Assembly: GCA_963965975.1 (NCBI GenBank)
Contig: OZ014412.1
Coordinates: 11,203,849-11,267,848 of the forward strand
Reading direction: 5' to 3'
DNA length: 64,000 nucleotides
Source of the DNA: Xestospongia bergquistia
Taxonomy: Eukaryota; Porifera; Demospongiae; Haplosclerida; Petrosiidae
Under the pieces are notes generated by a model. It saw nothing but the letters and a program-made list of their open reading frames with translations. It was not told the origin of the DNA and ran no database searches. Numbering within the stretch: position 1 is the stretch's first letter; each line of letters starts with the position of its first letter. A program made the translations under genes and the position numbers. This document shows, one piece after another, positions 34,508-47,976 of this stretch.

Positions 34508-35614
34508 TATTAGTCAGCTTCAACAAGGCCACGTGCATGCTAAATGAAGCGGTGGCACCGACACTTTTACATGATCTCATTCAGAGTATGAAAACCAATC
34601 CTTTTTCCTTATGTGTTGATGCCTCAAATGACTCAGGATTAGAAAAAATGAACCCTGTCACCATCAGGCTCTATGATGTCAACCGCAACAAGATTGTCAC
34701 CCGCTTCCTAGACATGTGCACATCACGTAGCAGTACAGCTGAAGGAATCTATAGTGCAGTAGATAGCAAATTGCAAAAGTCCTTGAGTGTTCCAACCCAT
34801 GGATTATGTGCACCTCTGTTGGCGTAGATAACACTTCAGTAAATATTGGTAATAGGGATTCTCTCAAAATGAGAGTCTTGAGGAGTAACCCTGTCATTTA
34901 TTTTAATGGTTGTCCCTGTCATATACTACACAATGCTGCCCAAAAGGCAGGAGAGAGTTTTACAGGGTGCTGCTGTTTTGATGTGCCCACTGAATGATGA
35001 GCTATTGGCCCATGCTACTTGGCTCGATTTTGAGCATTGACTTGAGAAGAACTTCCTTTCCATGCAGTATTTTGTGTTGCAATACCCCAAGATATTTCAT
35101 GAAATGAACATGGATTGCCTAAATGAACAGTTCTTGAATTATCAACTACTCAAAGAAGATGGCATCACCACAATAGTAAGAGAGAGTGTAGGATTGGGAC
35201 CTGATGATCCACACCAACTTTATGTACTCTGGGGTTACCTGAAAGGTGTCAGAAAACCTGGTTCTAGTACCTTTGAGTTTGAACTTCTTTTTAAGGTAGC
35301 AGAACTTATGACAATCCCACATTCTAATGCAAGAGAGGAGCGAATATTCTCGCTAATCAATAAGAATAAGACACCCAGCAGAAGTTCAATGAAACTCAAT
35401 GGTACTCTTTCATCACTTATAACAGTCAAAACTCACGTAGAAGATCACCTTAAGTGGGAACCATCTGACACACTTCTACGAAAAGCAAAGAAAGCAACCA
35501 AAGTGTACAATGACAAACACAAGAACTAATTTTATTAATTTTGAATATTTTGTTGTGCTTTTGCTATCCATTTATCATTACGCGCATGCACCATGATCTC
35601 ACTGTGGACTCAGT

Positions 35615-36498
35615 GTTGAGGTTGAAAGGTCTGCACCTACACAGTACTACACGTACAATCACGGTAACTTCTCTTTTGGACAAGCTCAGACCTCCAAATA
35701 AGTCTGATCTAACAAGAAAAAGAAAGATACTTAGAAATCGTTCTCACCAAGGGAAATGTCTTAAACATCCAAAATGTTCAAGTAATCCAAAGTCAGTCAC
35801 CCCTTTACAAAGAGTGAGGGAGTTTGGTGACAAGAAATTGATTGTGTCAGCTGGAAAGCTGTTCTGTGAGACTTGTAGGGAGGAGTTAAGTTTGCGGAAT
35901 AGTACGATCAAGAATCATATTCGATCATCAAAACACAATTCAATGAAAGATAGATTGAAAGAAAGGAGAGTCACAGATGAACACATAGTTCAGTCTCTTA
36001 AAAAAATATGATGAAGAGGAACATCCAACTGGTGAGCATTTGCTGAGCGTCAACGATTATATCGTATTAAAGTTGTGAAGGCTTTCCTCTGAGCTGGAGT
36101 TGCACTTAATAAGATAGACACATTCAGAGATGTCTTTGAAGAGCATGGATTCAGATTGGCTTGTAGGAGGACTTTGAGTGACGACATACCTTTTATTCAC
36201 AGTCAAGAGATTTCTCTGGTGAAAACTGAAATTTTGGAAAGAAATATTGCAGTTATTTTTGATGCAACTTGTCGTCTTGGAGGTGTTTGGCATTGTAGTG
36301 AGGTACGCTGATAATTTTCAAATCGAGCAGCAATTACTTCGCCTCCAGCTACTTGTTAAAACTCTCAAAGGTGAAGAAATTGCCAGAGAGGTAGTACACA
36401 CTTTATCAACTGAGTATGGAGTTGCTGGAAATCATTTGTTGGCTGCTGCAAGAGATAAAGTAGCAGCTAACGGTGTGGCCATGCATACCATAAAAATC
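35615..36498 (+). pseudogene. hAT-2 transposase, zinc-finger part (unit 1)
   Basis: Reads VDSVLRLKGLHLHSTTRTI, then a BED-like finger (FCETC...HIRSSKH), then, after a frameshift at an A run near 36001 and a stop near 36090, the segment LACRRTLSDDIPFIH, IFDATCRLGGVWHC and GEEIAREVVHTLSTEYG. It ends at the triplication junction. The same two lesions occur in units 2 and 3, so they predate the triplication. Confidence 0.75.
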
Positions 36499-39400
36499 GA
36501 GACGCTCAAGAAGCACTTTGACCCTACACCATCGGTTTTAGGCAAACGATTTAACTTTCATTGTCGCAGTCAAGGCAACTCGGAAGGTATTGCTGAATAT
36601 GTGGCTGAATTGAAACGCCTAGCCACCCACTATAGCTTTGAGGCATATGTAGATTAAGCCCTCAGGGATAGGTTTGTATTTGGACTCAAACAAATTGCCA
36701 TCCAAAAGAGGTTGTTAGCAGAAAAGAATCTAACTTTTACAACTGTAGAGATTGCGCAAAGTATGGAAAGAGTGGACACACAAGTGAAGATTGTGAAAGG
36801 AGAAAGACGAGGAGTAGAGTCTGAGAATGAGAAAGTGTACTCACCAAATAGTAAGGGTGGAGGAACACAGTGTTATCGTTGTGGTAGGTCAAATCACATT
36901 CATAGTCAGTGTCGCATCAAGGATGTTGTATGTCACTGCTGTAAGAAGCAAGGTCATCTGCAAGTCATGTGTCGGAAGAAGGCAGAGCAAATATCGACAA
37001 AGCCTACTAGACTACAACCGGTAATGAAGGTACAAAAGCAAAACAATAGTAAAATGAAATGGATGAGTGTTTCGGATGATGAGGACTCACTGGCATCGTT
37101 TAATCTCAAGCGTAGGGAGTCGCCCCCATATCAAGTGAAAGTACTAATCAACAATAAAAACATGTTAATGGAGATTGACATGGGGGCAGCCGTCACCTTG
37201 ATGTCAATTAATGAGTTCCGAGAGTTATTTCCATGGAGACAGTTGCAAAAGTCAAAATTAACACTGAAGACATATACGTCAGAAGAGTTACAAATTGTAG
37301 GAGAAACTGATGTGACAGTGACTTATCAGAGTCAGAGACATCATCTGAAGTTGGTTGTTGTTGAACAGGTGGGTCACGCCTTGATGGGCAGGGACTGGTT
37401 AGCTTATTGTGAAGTTGGACTGGTCCAGGGGATGGTAAAGTGAAGCCACTACTAGAGAAACATAAAGAAATCTTCACAGGTAATTTGGGTACAATGACGG
37501 AACATGTTGCCAAACTACACTTGAAGGAAAACCCCAAAGCCAGATTTTGGAGACCTAAGCCTGTACCTTTTGCCATTAAAAAAGCTGTTGAAGCTGAATT
37601 AGACAGGTTGTTGTCATTGGGCATGAATGGGCTGCTCCTATTGTAACTGTTCCGAAACAAGATGGAAAACTACAGCTGTGTCGTGATTATAAAGTAACTA
37701 TCAATTCGGTACTTCACGTTGACCAAGAGGACCTGTTTACATCATTGTCTGGGGGAAGTAAATTTTCTGTTCTTGACCTCTCCCAGGCATATCAACAGTT
37801 ACGCCTTGATGAAGAGTCCCAGAAACTAGTGACTATTAATATTTATCGGGGCCTGTATCGCTATACCCGCTTGCCGTTTGGAGTGGCATCACCACCTGCC
37901 CTCTTTCAGAGAATAATGGATATCATTCTTCAAGGAATACCACATACAATTTATTATATAGATGATATTTGTGTCACTGGTGCTAACGATGATGAACATG
38001 TCCATAATCTCGAAGGACGTCTAAAACACCATGGTATAACTGTTAAAACATCAAAATGTAAGTTTTTCTGTGAAAGTGTTGAGTACTTGGGTCATGTAGT
38101 GGATGCAGAAGGGTTGCATGCTAAGAGTGACAAAATAGATGCTATTATAAATGCTCCCAAACCCCAGAATATTAAGGAGCTGCGATCCCTTCTAGGTCTA
38201 ATCAATTATTACGGGAAATTTATTCCTAATTTAGCAACAATATTACAACCACTAAATAGTTTGTTAAGAAGTGATGTGAGATGCCTCACAATATGGTATT
38301 GGAGCGGTGTTGTCCCATGTGTGTGAAGACGATAGTAAAAAGCCAATCGCTTATGCATAAAGAACACTAACTAAGACTGAGAGAAATTATGCTCAAGTAG
38401 AAAGAGAAGCATTATCCATAGTGTTTGGCATTAAAATATTCAATCAGTATTTGTATGGGCACAAATTCCACCTGTTAACAGATCATAAGCCCCTCACTTC
38501 TATATTTAACCCTAAGAAAGACATTACCCCTCATTCTGCAGCTCGATTGCAGAGTTGGACATTAATATTGTAAGCTTATACCTACACCATTGACTATAAG
38601 TCCACTCAGGCAAATGGGAATGCAGATGCATTGTCCCACCTTCCTCTTGAAGGAGATTCAGCTATTGATCAAGGTAGTGTTGTTAGTAGCCTTTTTAATT
38701 TGGCCTAAATAGATCAATTACCAGTTGATAGTGTTCAGATACAGTCTGTAACTAGTAAAGACATTGTCCTGAGCAACGTGCTGCAGTATTGCAGAGAAGG
38801 TTGGCCATCTACCATATCAGATAGTCTTAAACCTTATGCTAATAGAGCTAATAAACTCTCTATTGAATGTGGTGTTTTGATGTGGGGTGTACGTGTGATA
38901 GTACCTAGCAATCTTCAGTGTAGAGTCTTGGATATGTTGCATGAAAGTCATTAATAAAATGAAATTGTTAGCAAGAAGCTATTGTTGGTGGCCTGGCATA
39001 GATCAGGACATACAGAAACTTGCAAAGTCTTCTACAGCATGTTTATCGGTTGCACCTACCCCAGCTGTTTCATCACTAAACCCATGGCTTTGGCAGCGGG
39101 TTCAAGTAGACTTTGCTGGCCCTCTTGGGGCACATTTTGTCCAATTTCCTCATGAAATATAGATCTACGCCTCATTCTGTTACAGGTGTAGCTCGTGTGA
39201 TTTGATGTTTAAACGACACATTCGTACTGTGTTGGATTTACTAAAACCAAGTGTATCTAATTGCGTTAGTAATAAGCAAGCTACTCAGAAGAGTTATCAT
39301 GATAAAAAGTCTCAGAAACGAACAATAGATGTTGGACAGTTGGTAATGGTTCACAACTATCATAAAACTGGACCTGAATGGATTGAAGGTACAGTTATTA

Positions 39401-39937
39401 AGAAGAGTGGAGAGGTGACATTTCTGGTCGAAATTGCTGATGGTCAGGTATGGAAGAGACACATTGATCAGTTGATTGTAAAAGGGAGAATTGACTTTCA
39501 TTATGATCACCCTGGCATAGAATATTCTAGTGATCTCTCTACAGATCAATAGGATGAGAGTGAGCCACTTACCAGTCCTACCGCTCAAAATAATACTTCT
39601 GTTCAGAACCCCTCAACATTTAATGATGCCAAAGAGTCTTCTGGAAATCGGTGTTATCCTCAACGATCTCGTAAACCTCCTGAATGATTTGTTATCAATA
39701 CATGTACCTTAATGTTGTTGGTAATGTATTATCAGTGTATATATTATTTTATGTAGTGTTTTTAAGTAGGGAGGAATATCATGTATTGTTATTGATTATT
39801 GTGTGGGTTCTGTTTTGTTGTTTTGCGCATGCTCAAATGAGCATTGCTTCATGTCACTAAACTGATTTTTGTATGGTTGATGTGTTTTTGTTGATATCTT
39901 TGATAATCTTATTTACGAAAGAACCTTAGTTATCACA
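36499..39937 (+). mobile_element. Ty3/Gypsy element P, copy 2 (partial, 3' LTR only)
   Basis: A copy of P from inside gag to the 3' LTR (39777-39937), followed by GTGAG and fossil M exactly as in copy 1. It has no 5' LTR because it arose by the block triplication, not by its own insertion. Gag knuckles, protease region, RT, RNase H, integrase and tail are recognisable. Broken, roughly ten breaks. In unit 2 an open frame of hAT-2 runs straight into gag across the junction. Confidence 0.85.
39777..39937 (+). repeat. 3' LTR of element P copy 2
   Basis: Same LTR as in copy 1, ending AGTTATCACA and followed by GTGAG. Confidence 0.85.
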
Positions 39938-40665
39938 GTGAGTATATATGAATAACAATTAGAAGGGGGTAACAGTCGACTATATCGATATGAATGTAAT
40001 GGAATTGAGCATCTGGAGTAGCAAATGTAGATTGAGAGGATACTGTGTGTTGTTGCACTTTAGCTCTTTGACACTGTACACATAAACGTGTAAATTTCCT
40101 GACATCAATATTCATATTTGGCCAAAGGTAAGTCAATTACCTAGATGTTGGGTTGCATGTATACCTGAATGAGAAAGTCAATGTAATAACTCAAATACTT
40201 GGTATCGGAAACCTTTGGGTACAATGGTCAAAGTATACCAGTTAAAATATCACAAACTAAAGTGGTGTCTGTGCCATCAATAAGGATATCAGTAAATTTG
40301 AGTGATGAAAAGGTTGACAATTGTATTGCTTGAAATTCTTGGTGAGATTGTTGGGAGATTGCCATTGCTGTAAAGTCTATCATGGAAGGTCCTTCCTGTA
40401 ATGCTTGTATCTCTAGTCGAGAGAGTGCATAAGCTACAGGATTGTTACTACCACTGATATTTCTGATATCAGAAGTAAATGGGGAGATGAAATCAAGTTC
40501 TTGGATTTGTTGTGACGAGTATTTGTTTGAGTTCGTTTGTAGAGAGAATGTGAAGGGTTTATAATCAGTGGCATTGTAAAAAGTACATTCTTCTTCAACA
40601 TAATGGTGAAAGTGTTTGATTGCTAAGTAAATTGCTAATGTACTGTATTTGGTTTCAGCAGGTTT
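39938..40665 (-). mobile_element. Ty3/Gypsy fossil M: integrase/RNase H piece (unit 2)
   Basis: Second copy of the 31015-31744 piece, with the same motifs on the minus strand. It is bounded by the P LTR on one side and the hAT-2 left end (40666) on the other. Fossil, broken. Confidence 0.8.
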
Positions 40666-40817
40666 TAGGCTTGTGTGGGTTAAGCTCGCATAATATTGAG
40701 CATAATAAGTACAGACAAACATCAAGCATTATGCAAGCATTATCAGTGAAAATTTTAGTGAGGCGTGGTTTGCGTGGGCGTTACTCACATGGTTCATCAC
40801 ACGTGATCTTTCTAATT

Positions 40818-40965
40818 ATGGCAGAGAGCATAGATACTGTCAGTGCTCAATCTATTTCTACTCCTGTGACTGAGATTTCATCTGATGACTCTCAATTTTA
40901 CACTTCAGACAATTCTGAAAGAAGCAACAGTACTACACCTACATACCTCTCAACTCACAAGGTCT
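40818..40965 (+). CDS. hAT-2 transposase N-terminal exon (unit 2)
   Basis: Copy of the MAESIDTVSAQS exon of 31897. Just after it, a short stretch containing ACCTCTCAACTCACA and GGTCTTCGATCGTAT is duplicated in tandem (about 40940-41010), a unit-2-specific change. Confidence 0.5.
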
Positions 40966-41095
40966 TCGATCGTATATACCTCTCAACTCACACGGTCTTC
41001 GATCGTATCTAAAGTTCACATGGCGACTGAGCCGTTTCTCAAGGGCTGAGGGCTATAATAGCGCCGCCATAGCAATACACGCACTAACAACTTAG

Positions 41096-43703
41096 CAGAG
41101 CCCGGCAAAAGAGCGAGAGGCGGAGTCTGAAAGAGGCGTGGCTCCACGCGGAAACACTATGCATGTGCAAGGTAAAGTTCAAAGGTTATTAGATGGATAC
41201 CCAGGGAACTAGCACAGATAATGATACCTACGGTTACCCCAAGAGTGAAACTGGTGATGAGTCGGACTCTACCTCTACTTTAATATCGATTCCCCCAGCT
41301 CCTAAAAGATCTAAAAAACTCTCAGGGGGTGCAATGTACAAAACAAGGTTCAATCCAGCGTGGATAAAACAATATCCCTTTCTCACCTCTGTGCTAGAAG
41401 ATCCTTACAGTGATAAAAAGCTGAAGTGTAGTCATATGGGGAAAAGGGATGTTACCATGCACTGTGAGTGTAAAAGTCATCTAGAACAAGCCAAATCACT
41501 TAAATCGCAACCAAGGTTATGCTTTGCTAGTCAAGCACAAAATGATGCTAAAAAGAGAGAAGCTAAGTACTGTAAATCCCTTTATGTATGTAGTCCTTTA
41601 ATTTTCGCAAGTTTCAAGATTTCTTCCTAGTCGCTAAAATTAATGAATCGTTAAAAATTTAATTAATTAAACTGCAGCGCGCGTTGCATGACTTTACGGG
41701 TGCAGAACGACGATGTCTCTCTACTGCTGGTTCTCGAGTGCTTCTAGCAAGCCATATCTACCTGATCCGTCCAAGTAAGAGATGAAAGAGAAAGAGCATG
41801 AGGTAGCTAAAGCGAATACCAACGTTGTGGAAGCCATGGAGTCTCAAGATAGATGCAAATGACCACGAGGTACTTACACGTTCTACTCGCCTGAACTTCG
41901 CGCTAAAATCGGGAAGTTTGCAGCGGAATCAGGCAACAAGGCAGCTGTAGAAAGGTTTTCTAGGGAAGTGGGAAAGCCTCTGAATGAGAGTACTGTGCGG
42001 GGTTGTAAAAAACGCTACTACGAAGCCTTAAGACAGAACCGTACATGCAAGCCAGTCACAAGACTTGAGCACCACCTCTGTGGACGACCACTCAAGCTGG
42101 GAAATTTAGATTCAAGTGTTCAAGATTATATCAGAAAGTTGCACTTAGCCGGTGGAATTGTCAATAGAGCTATTGTTATAGCTGCTGCTAGGGGAATTGT
42201 TGAGCACAACAATCCTTCTCTGTTGTGTGAGCATGGGGGAACAATCCAATTAGGAAAGAAATGGGCAGACTCTCTTATGACCAGGATGAATTATGTTAAG
42301 CGAAAGGCAACAAAGGCTGCTCGTAAGGTTCCCGTAGACTTCTATGAGATAAAACTGGCCTTTCTCAAGCGTATTGTTGATTGCGTTAAAGATCACAATA
42401 TCCCATCTGAGCTGATTATAAATTAGGACCAGACTGGTGCTAAATATGTGCCTACTAGTGAGTGGACATTAGCAGAGGAAGCGTCAAAGCAAGTTAATGT
42501 TATCGGGAAGGAAGATAAGAGAGAGATGACTGTTCTTTTGTCATGCACAATGTCTAGGTTTCCTCTCCCTCCACACTTGATCTTCTGTGGAAAAACAAAC
42601 AAATGCCATCCTGACATTATTTTTCCTCCTGGATGGGACATTCCTCACTCAGAGAACCATTGGAGCACAGAAGATACTATGCTACACTTCATAGACTTTG
42701 TTCTTGTCCTTTATGTGCAGTTCACCAGAGAAAGATTGGGCTTAGAGAAGGATCACTTTGCACTTGCTCTTTTTGACGTTTTCACTGCACAAAGGTGTGA
42801 TAGCATACTTCAATTACCATCAAATGCATCTTTATACCAGCTAATTGCACTGGAGAACTCCAGCCACTAGACCTTACGATTAACCAGGTGTTCAAACAGG
42901 AACTAAAGGCTTGCTTCATTAGTTGGATGCAGATTTTCAAATCGCTAAAATAAAAGGATGTTATATGATGTAAAATGCTCAAATCGCTGAAATAAAGGGA
43001 CACATAAATAAAGGGATTTACAGTATCAGTCAGCTTCAACAAAGGCCACGTGCATGCTAAATGAAGCGGTGGCACCGACACTTTTACATGATCTCATTCA
43101 GAGTATAAAAACCAATCCTTTTTCCTTATGTGTTGATGCCTCAAATGACTCTGGATTAGAAAAAATGAACCCTGTCACCATCAGGCTCTATGATGTCAAC
43201 CGCAACAAGATTGTCACCCGCTTCCTAGACATGTGCACATCACGTAGCAGTACAGCTGAAGGAATCTATAGTGCAGTAGATAGCAAATTGCAAGAACTCC
43301 TTGAGTGTTCCAACCCATGGATTATGTGCACCTCTGTTGGCGTAGATAACACTTCAGTAAATATTGGTAATAGGGATCTCTCAAAACAAGAGTCTTGAAG
43401 AGTAACCCTGTCATTTATTTTAATGGTTGTCCCTGTCATATACTACACAATGCTGCCCAAAAGGCAGGAGAGAGTTTTACAGGGTGCTGCTGTTTTGATG
43501 TGCCCACTGAATGATGAGCTATTGGCCCATGCTACTTGGCTCGATTTTGAGCATTGACTTGAGAAGAACTTCCTTTCCATGCAGTATTTTGTGTTGCAAT
43601 ACCCCAAGATATTTACTGAAATGAACATGGATTGCCTAAATGAACAGTTCTTGAATTATCAACTACTCAAGGAAGATGACATCACCACAATAGTAAGAGA
43701 GAT
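41096..43703 (+). mobile_element. hAT-1 copy in unit 2 (3' end lost)
   Basis: The N-terminal exon is open here (MDTQGTSTDNDTYGYPKSE, from 41193), unlike in unit 1. The intron and the first cysteines of the BED-like finger are deleted at about 41410. pogo-2 sits at 41570-43023. The C-terminal dimerisation region is missing: the sequence jumps near 43703 from IVREIV-coding DNA to hAT-2. Confidence 0.7.
41570..43023 (+). mobile_element. pogo-2 copy in unit 2
   Basis: Same terminal repeats and TA flanks as 32835-34507, but about 220 bp shorter through a loss near 42930. The 41968-42426 and 42448-42870 frames match unit 1, including the shared TAG at the Trp position before DQTG. Confidence 0.85.
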
Positions 43704-44588
43704 TGTTGAGGTTGAAAGGTCTGCACCTACACAGTACTACACGTACAATCACGGTAACTTCTCTTTTGGACAAGCTCAGACCTCCAAATAAGTCTGATCT
43801 AACAAGAAAAAGAAAGATACTTAGAAATCGTTCTCACCAAGGGAAACGTCTTAAACATCCAAAATGTTCAAGTAATCCAAAGTCAGTCACCCCTTTACAA
43901 AGAGTGAGGGAGTTTGGTGACAAGAAATTGATTGTGTCAGCTGGAAAGCTGTTCTGTGAGACTTGTAGGGAGGAGTTAAGTTTGCGGAATAGTACGATCA
44001 AGAATCATATTCGATCATCAAAACACAATTCAATGAAAGATAGATTGAAAGAAAGGAGAGTCACAGATGAACACATAGTTCAGTCTCTTAAAAAAATATG
44101 ATGAAGAGGAACATCCAACTGGTGAGCATTTGCTGAGCGTCAACGATTATATCGTATTAAAGTTGTGAAGGCTTTCCTCTGAGCTAGAGTTGCGCTTAAT
44201 AAGATAGACACATTCAGAGATGTCTTTGAAGAGCATGGATTCAGATTGGCTTGTAGGAGGACTTTGAGTGACAACATACCTTTTATTCACAGTCAAGAGA
44301 TTTCTCTGGTGAAAACTGAAATTTTGGAAAGAAATATTGCAGTTATTTTTGATGCAACTTGTCGTCTTGGAGGTGTTTGGCATTGTAGTGAGGTACGTTG
44401 ATAATTTTCAAATCGAGCAGCAACTACTTCGCCTCCAGCTACTTGTTAAAAATCTCAAAGGTGAAGAAATTGCCAGAGAGGTAGTACACACTTTATCAAC
44501 TGAGTATGGAGTTGCTGGAAATCATTTGTTGGCTGCTGCAAGAGATAAAGTAGCAGCTAACGGTGTGGCCATGCGTACCATAAAAATC
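43704..44588 (+). pseudogene. hAT-2 transposase, zinc-finger part (unit 2)
   Basis: Near-identical to 35615-36498, with the same A-run frameshift. It ends at the triplication junction, where it joins the gag region of P copy 3. Confidence 0.75.
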
Positions 44589-47500
44589 GAGACGCTCAAG
44601 AAGCACTCTGACCCTACACCATCAGTTTTAGGCAAACGATTTAACTTTCATTGTCGCAGTCAAGGCAACTCGGAAGGTATTGCTGAATATGTGGCTGAAT
44701 TGAAATGCCTATCCACCCACTGTAGCTTTGAGGCATATGTAGATGAAGCCCTCAGAAATAGGTTTGTATTTGGACTCAAACAAATTGCCATCCAAAAGAG
44801 GTTGTTAGCAGAAAAGAATATAACTTTTACAACTGTAGAGATTGCGCAAAGTATGAAAAGAGTGGACACACAAGTGAAGATTGTGAAAGGAGAGAGACGA
44901 GGAGTAGAGTATGAGAAAGAGAAAGTGTACTCACCAAATAGTAAGGGTGGAGGAACACAGTGTTATCGTTGTGGCAGGTCAAATCACATTCATAGTCAGT
45001 ATCGCTTCAAGGAGGTTGTATGTCACTGCTGTACGAAGCATGGTCATTTGCAAGTCATGTGTCGGAAGAAGGCAGAGCAAATATCGACAAAACCTACTAG
45101 ACTACAACCGGTAATGAAGGTACAAAAGCGAAACAATAGTAAAATGAAATGGATGAGTGTTTCGGATGATGAGGACTCACTGGCATCGTTTAATCTCCAG
45201 CGTAGGGAGTCACCCCCATATCAAGTGAAAGTACTAATCAACAATAAAAACGTGTTAATGGAGATTGACATGGAGGCAGCAGTCACCTTGATGTCAATTA
45301 ATGAGTTCCGAGAGTTATTTCCATGGAGACAGTTGCAAAAGTCGACCTGTTTACATCATTGTCTGGGGGAAGTAAATTTTCTGTTCTTGACCTCTCCCAG
45401 GCATATCAACAGTTACGCCTTGATGAAGAGTCCCAGAAACTAGTGACTATTAATACTTATCGTGGCCTGTATCGCTATACCCGCTTGCCGTTTGGAGTGG
45501 CATCACCACCTGCCCTCTTTCAGAGAATAATGGATATCATTCTTCAAAGAATACCACATACAATTTGTTATATAGATGATATTTGTGTCACTGGTGCTAA
45601 CGATGATGAACATGTCCATAATCTCGAAGGACGTCTAAAACACCATGGTATAACTGTTAAAACATCAAAATGTAAGTTTTTCTGTGAAAGTGTTGAGTAC
45701 TTGGGTCATCTAGTGAATGGAAGGGTTGCATGCTAAGAGTGACAAAATAGATGCTATTGTAAATGCTCCCAAACCCCAGAATATTCAAGAGCTGCGATCC
45801 CTTCTAGGTCTAATCAATTATTATGGGAAATTTATTCCTAATTTAGCAACAATATTATAACCACTAAATAGTTTGTTAAGAAGTGATGTGAGGTGGGTGT
45901 GGTCTACAAGGTGTGATGAAGCTGTAAATTCTGCTAGACAAGCATTAGTGTCATCTAAAGTTTTGATACATTATCACCCTGCACTACCCATTGTGCTAGC
46001 AACAGATGCCTCACAATATGGTATTGGAGCGGTGTTGTTCCATGTGTGTGAAGACGATAGTGAAAAGCCAATCGCTTATGCATAAAGAACACTAACTAAG
46101 ACTGAGAGAAATTATGCTCAAATAGAAAGACAAGCATTATCCATAGTGTTTGGCATTAAGAAATTCAATCAGTATTTGTATGGGCACAAATTCCACCTGT
46201 TAACAGATCATAAGCCCCTCACTTCTATATTTAACCCTAAGAAAGACATTACCCCTCATTCTGCAGCTCGATTGCAGAGATGGACATTAATATTGTAAGC
46301 TTATACCTACACCATTGAATATAAGTTCACTCAGGCAAATGGGAATGCAGATGCATTGTCCCACCTTCCTCTTGAAGGAGATTCAGCTATTGATCAAGAT
46401 AGTGTTGTTAGTAGCCTTTTTAATTTGGCCTAAATAGATCAATTACCAGTTGATAGTGTTCAGATACAGTCTGTAACTAGTAAAGACATTGTCCTGAGCA
46501 AGGTGCTGCAGTATTGCAGAGAAGGTTGGCCATCTACCATGTCAGATAGTCTTAAACCTTATGCTAATAGAGCTAATAAACTCTCTATTGAATGTGGTGT
46601 TTTGATGTGGGGTGTACGTGTGATAGTACCTAGCAATCTTCAGTGTAGAGTCTTGGATATGTTGCATGAAAGTCATTAATAAAATGAAATTGTTAGCAAG
46701 AAGCTATTGTTGGTGGCCTGGCATAGATCAGGACATACAGAAACTTGCAAAGTCTTATACAGCATGTTTATCGGTTGCACCTACCCCAGCTGTTTCATCA
46801 CTACACCCATGGCATTGGCAGCGGGTTCATGTAGACTTTGCTGGCCCTCTTGGGGGACGGATGTATTTTCTCATTATGGATTCACATTCCAAATGGCCAG
46901 AAATTTGTGAAATGCCTAATACAACAACTATACAAACTTTTGAAGCATACATAAAGTATTTTCAGTTTTTGGACTGCCAGAACAGTTAGTGTCTGACAAT
47001 GGACCACAGTTTGTCTCAAGCAAGTTTGCTCGTTTCATGAAAGAGAATGGTATTAAACATTTTCGTTCTGCTCCCTATCACCCTGCCACTAATGGTCTTG
47101 TTGAGAGACTAGTTCAAACTATTAAGAAAGCTATGTTTACAGGGAGGAAAGATGCCAGATCACAACAGCACATTTTGTCCAATTTCCTCATGAAATATAG
47201 ATCTACGCCTCATTCTGTTACAGGTGTAGCTCCGTGTGAGTTGATGTTTAAACGACACATTCGTACTGTGTTGGATTTACTAAAACCAAGTGTATCTAAT
47301 TGCGTTAGTAATAAACAAGCTACTCAGAAGAGTTATCATGATAAAAAGTCTCAAAAACGAACAATAGATGTTGGACAGTTGGTAATGGTTCACAACTATC
47401 GTAAAACTGGACCTGAATGGATTGAAGGTACAGTTATTAAGAAGAGTGGAAAGGTGACATTTCTGGTCGAAATTGCTGATGGTCAGGTATGGAAGAGACA

Positions 47501-47976
47501 CATTGATCAGTGGATTGTAAAAGGGAAAATTGACTTTGATTATGATCACCCTGGCATAGAATATTCTAGTGATCTCTCTACAGATCAATTGGGTGAGAGT
47601 GAGCCACTTACCAGTCCTACCGCTCAAAATAATGCTTCTGTTCAGAACCCCTCGACATTTAATGATGCCAAAAAGTCTTCTGGAAATGGGTGTTATCCTC
47701 AACGATCTCGTAAACCTCCTGAATGATTTATTGATATACATGTACCTTAATGTTGTTGGTAATGTATTATCATTGTATATATTATTTTATGTAGTGTTTT
47801 TAAGTAGGGAGGAATGTCATGTATTGTTATTGATTATTGTGTGGGTTCTGTTTTGTTGTTTTGCGCATGCTCAAATGGAGCATTGCCTCATGTCACTAAA
47901 CTGATTTTTGTATGGTTGATGTGTTTTTGTTGATATCTTTGATAATCTTATTTACGAAAGAACCTTAGTTATCACA
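44589..47976 (+). mobile_element. Ty3/Gypsy element P, copy 3 (partial, 3' LTR only)
   Basis: Third copy of P from gag to the 3' LTR (47815-47976), followed by GTGAG and fossil M. The upstream junction to hAT-2 at 44588/44589 is the same as at 36498/36499. Gag knuckles, RT, RNase H, integrase and tail are recognisable. Broken, several breaks. Confidence 0.85.
47815..47976 (+). repeat. 3' LTR of element P copy 3
   Basis: Same LTR as copies 1 and 2, starting TGTCATGTATTG and followed by GTGAG. Confidence 0.85.

Larger units (their letters stand above)
32160..35600 (+). mobile_element. hAT element hAT-1 (unit 1), carrying pogo-2
   Basis: The ends are approximate: the left end is placed at CAGAGCCTGGCAAAAGAG, and the right end falls before hAT-2 coding resumes near 35615; matching terminal repeats were not established. 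The coding parts are an N-terminal exon from 32278 (frame-shifted here relative to 41193 and 49218), a 53-nt intron (32497-32549), then a BED-like zinc finger (FRCNICDKKL...HMGKRDVTMHCECKSH). After the pogo-2 interruption come DASNDSGLEKMNPVTIRLYD and the hAT dimerisation end (AELMTIPHSNAREERIFSLI) up to the stop near 35529. Several further shifts are present, so it is inactive. Confidence 0.7.

Noticed and set aside
36057-36293. Repeated minus-strand frame starting MPNTSKTTSC (also at 44147 and 51365)
   Set aside because: Antisense to the hAT-2 coding region in each unit.
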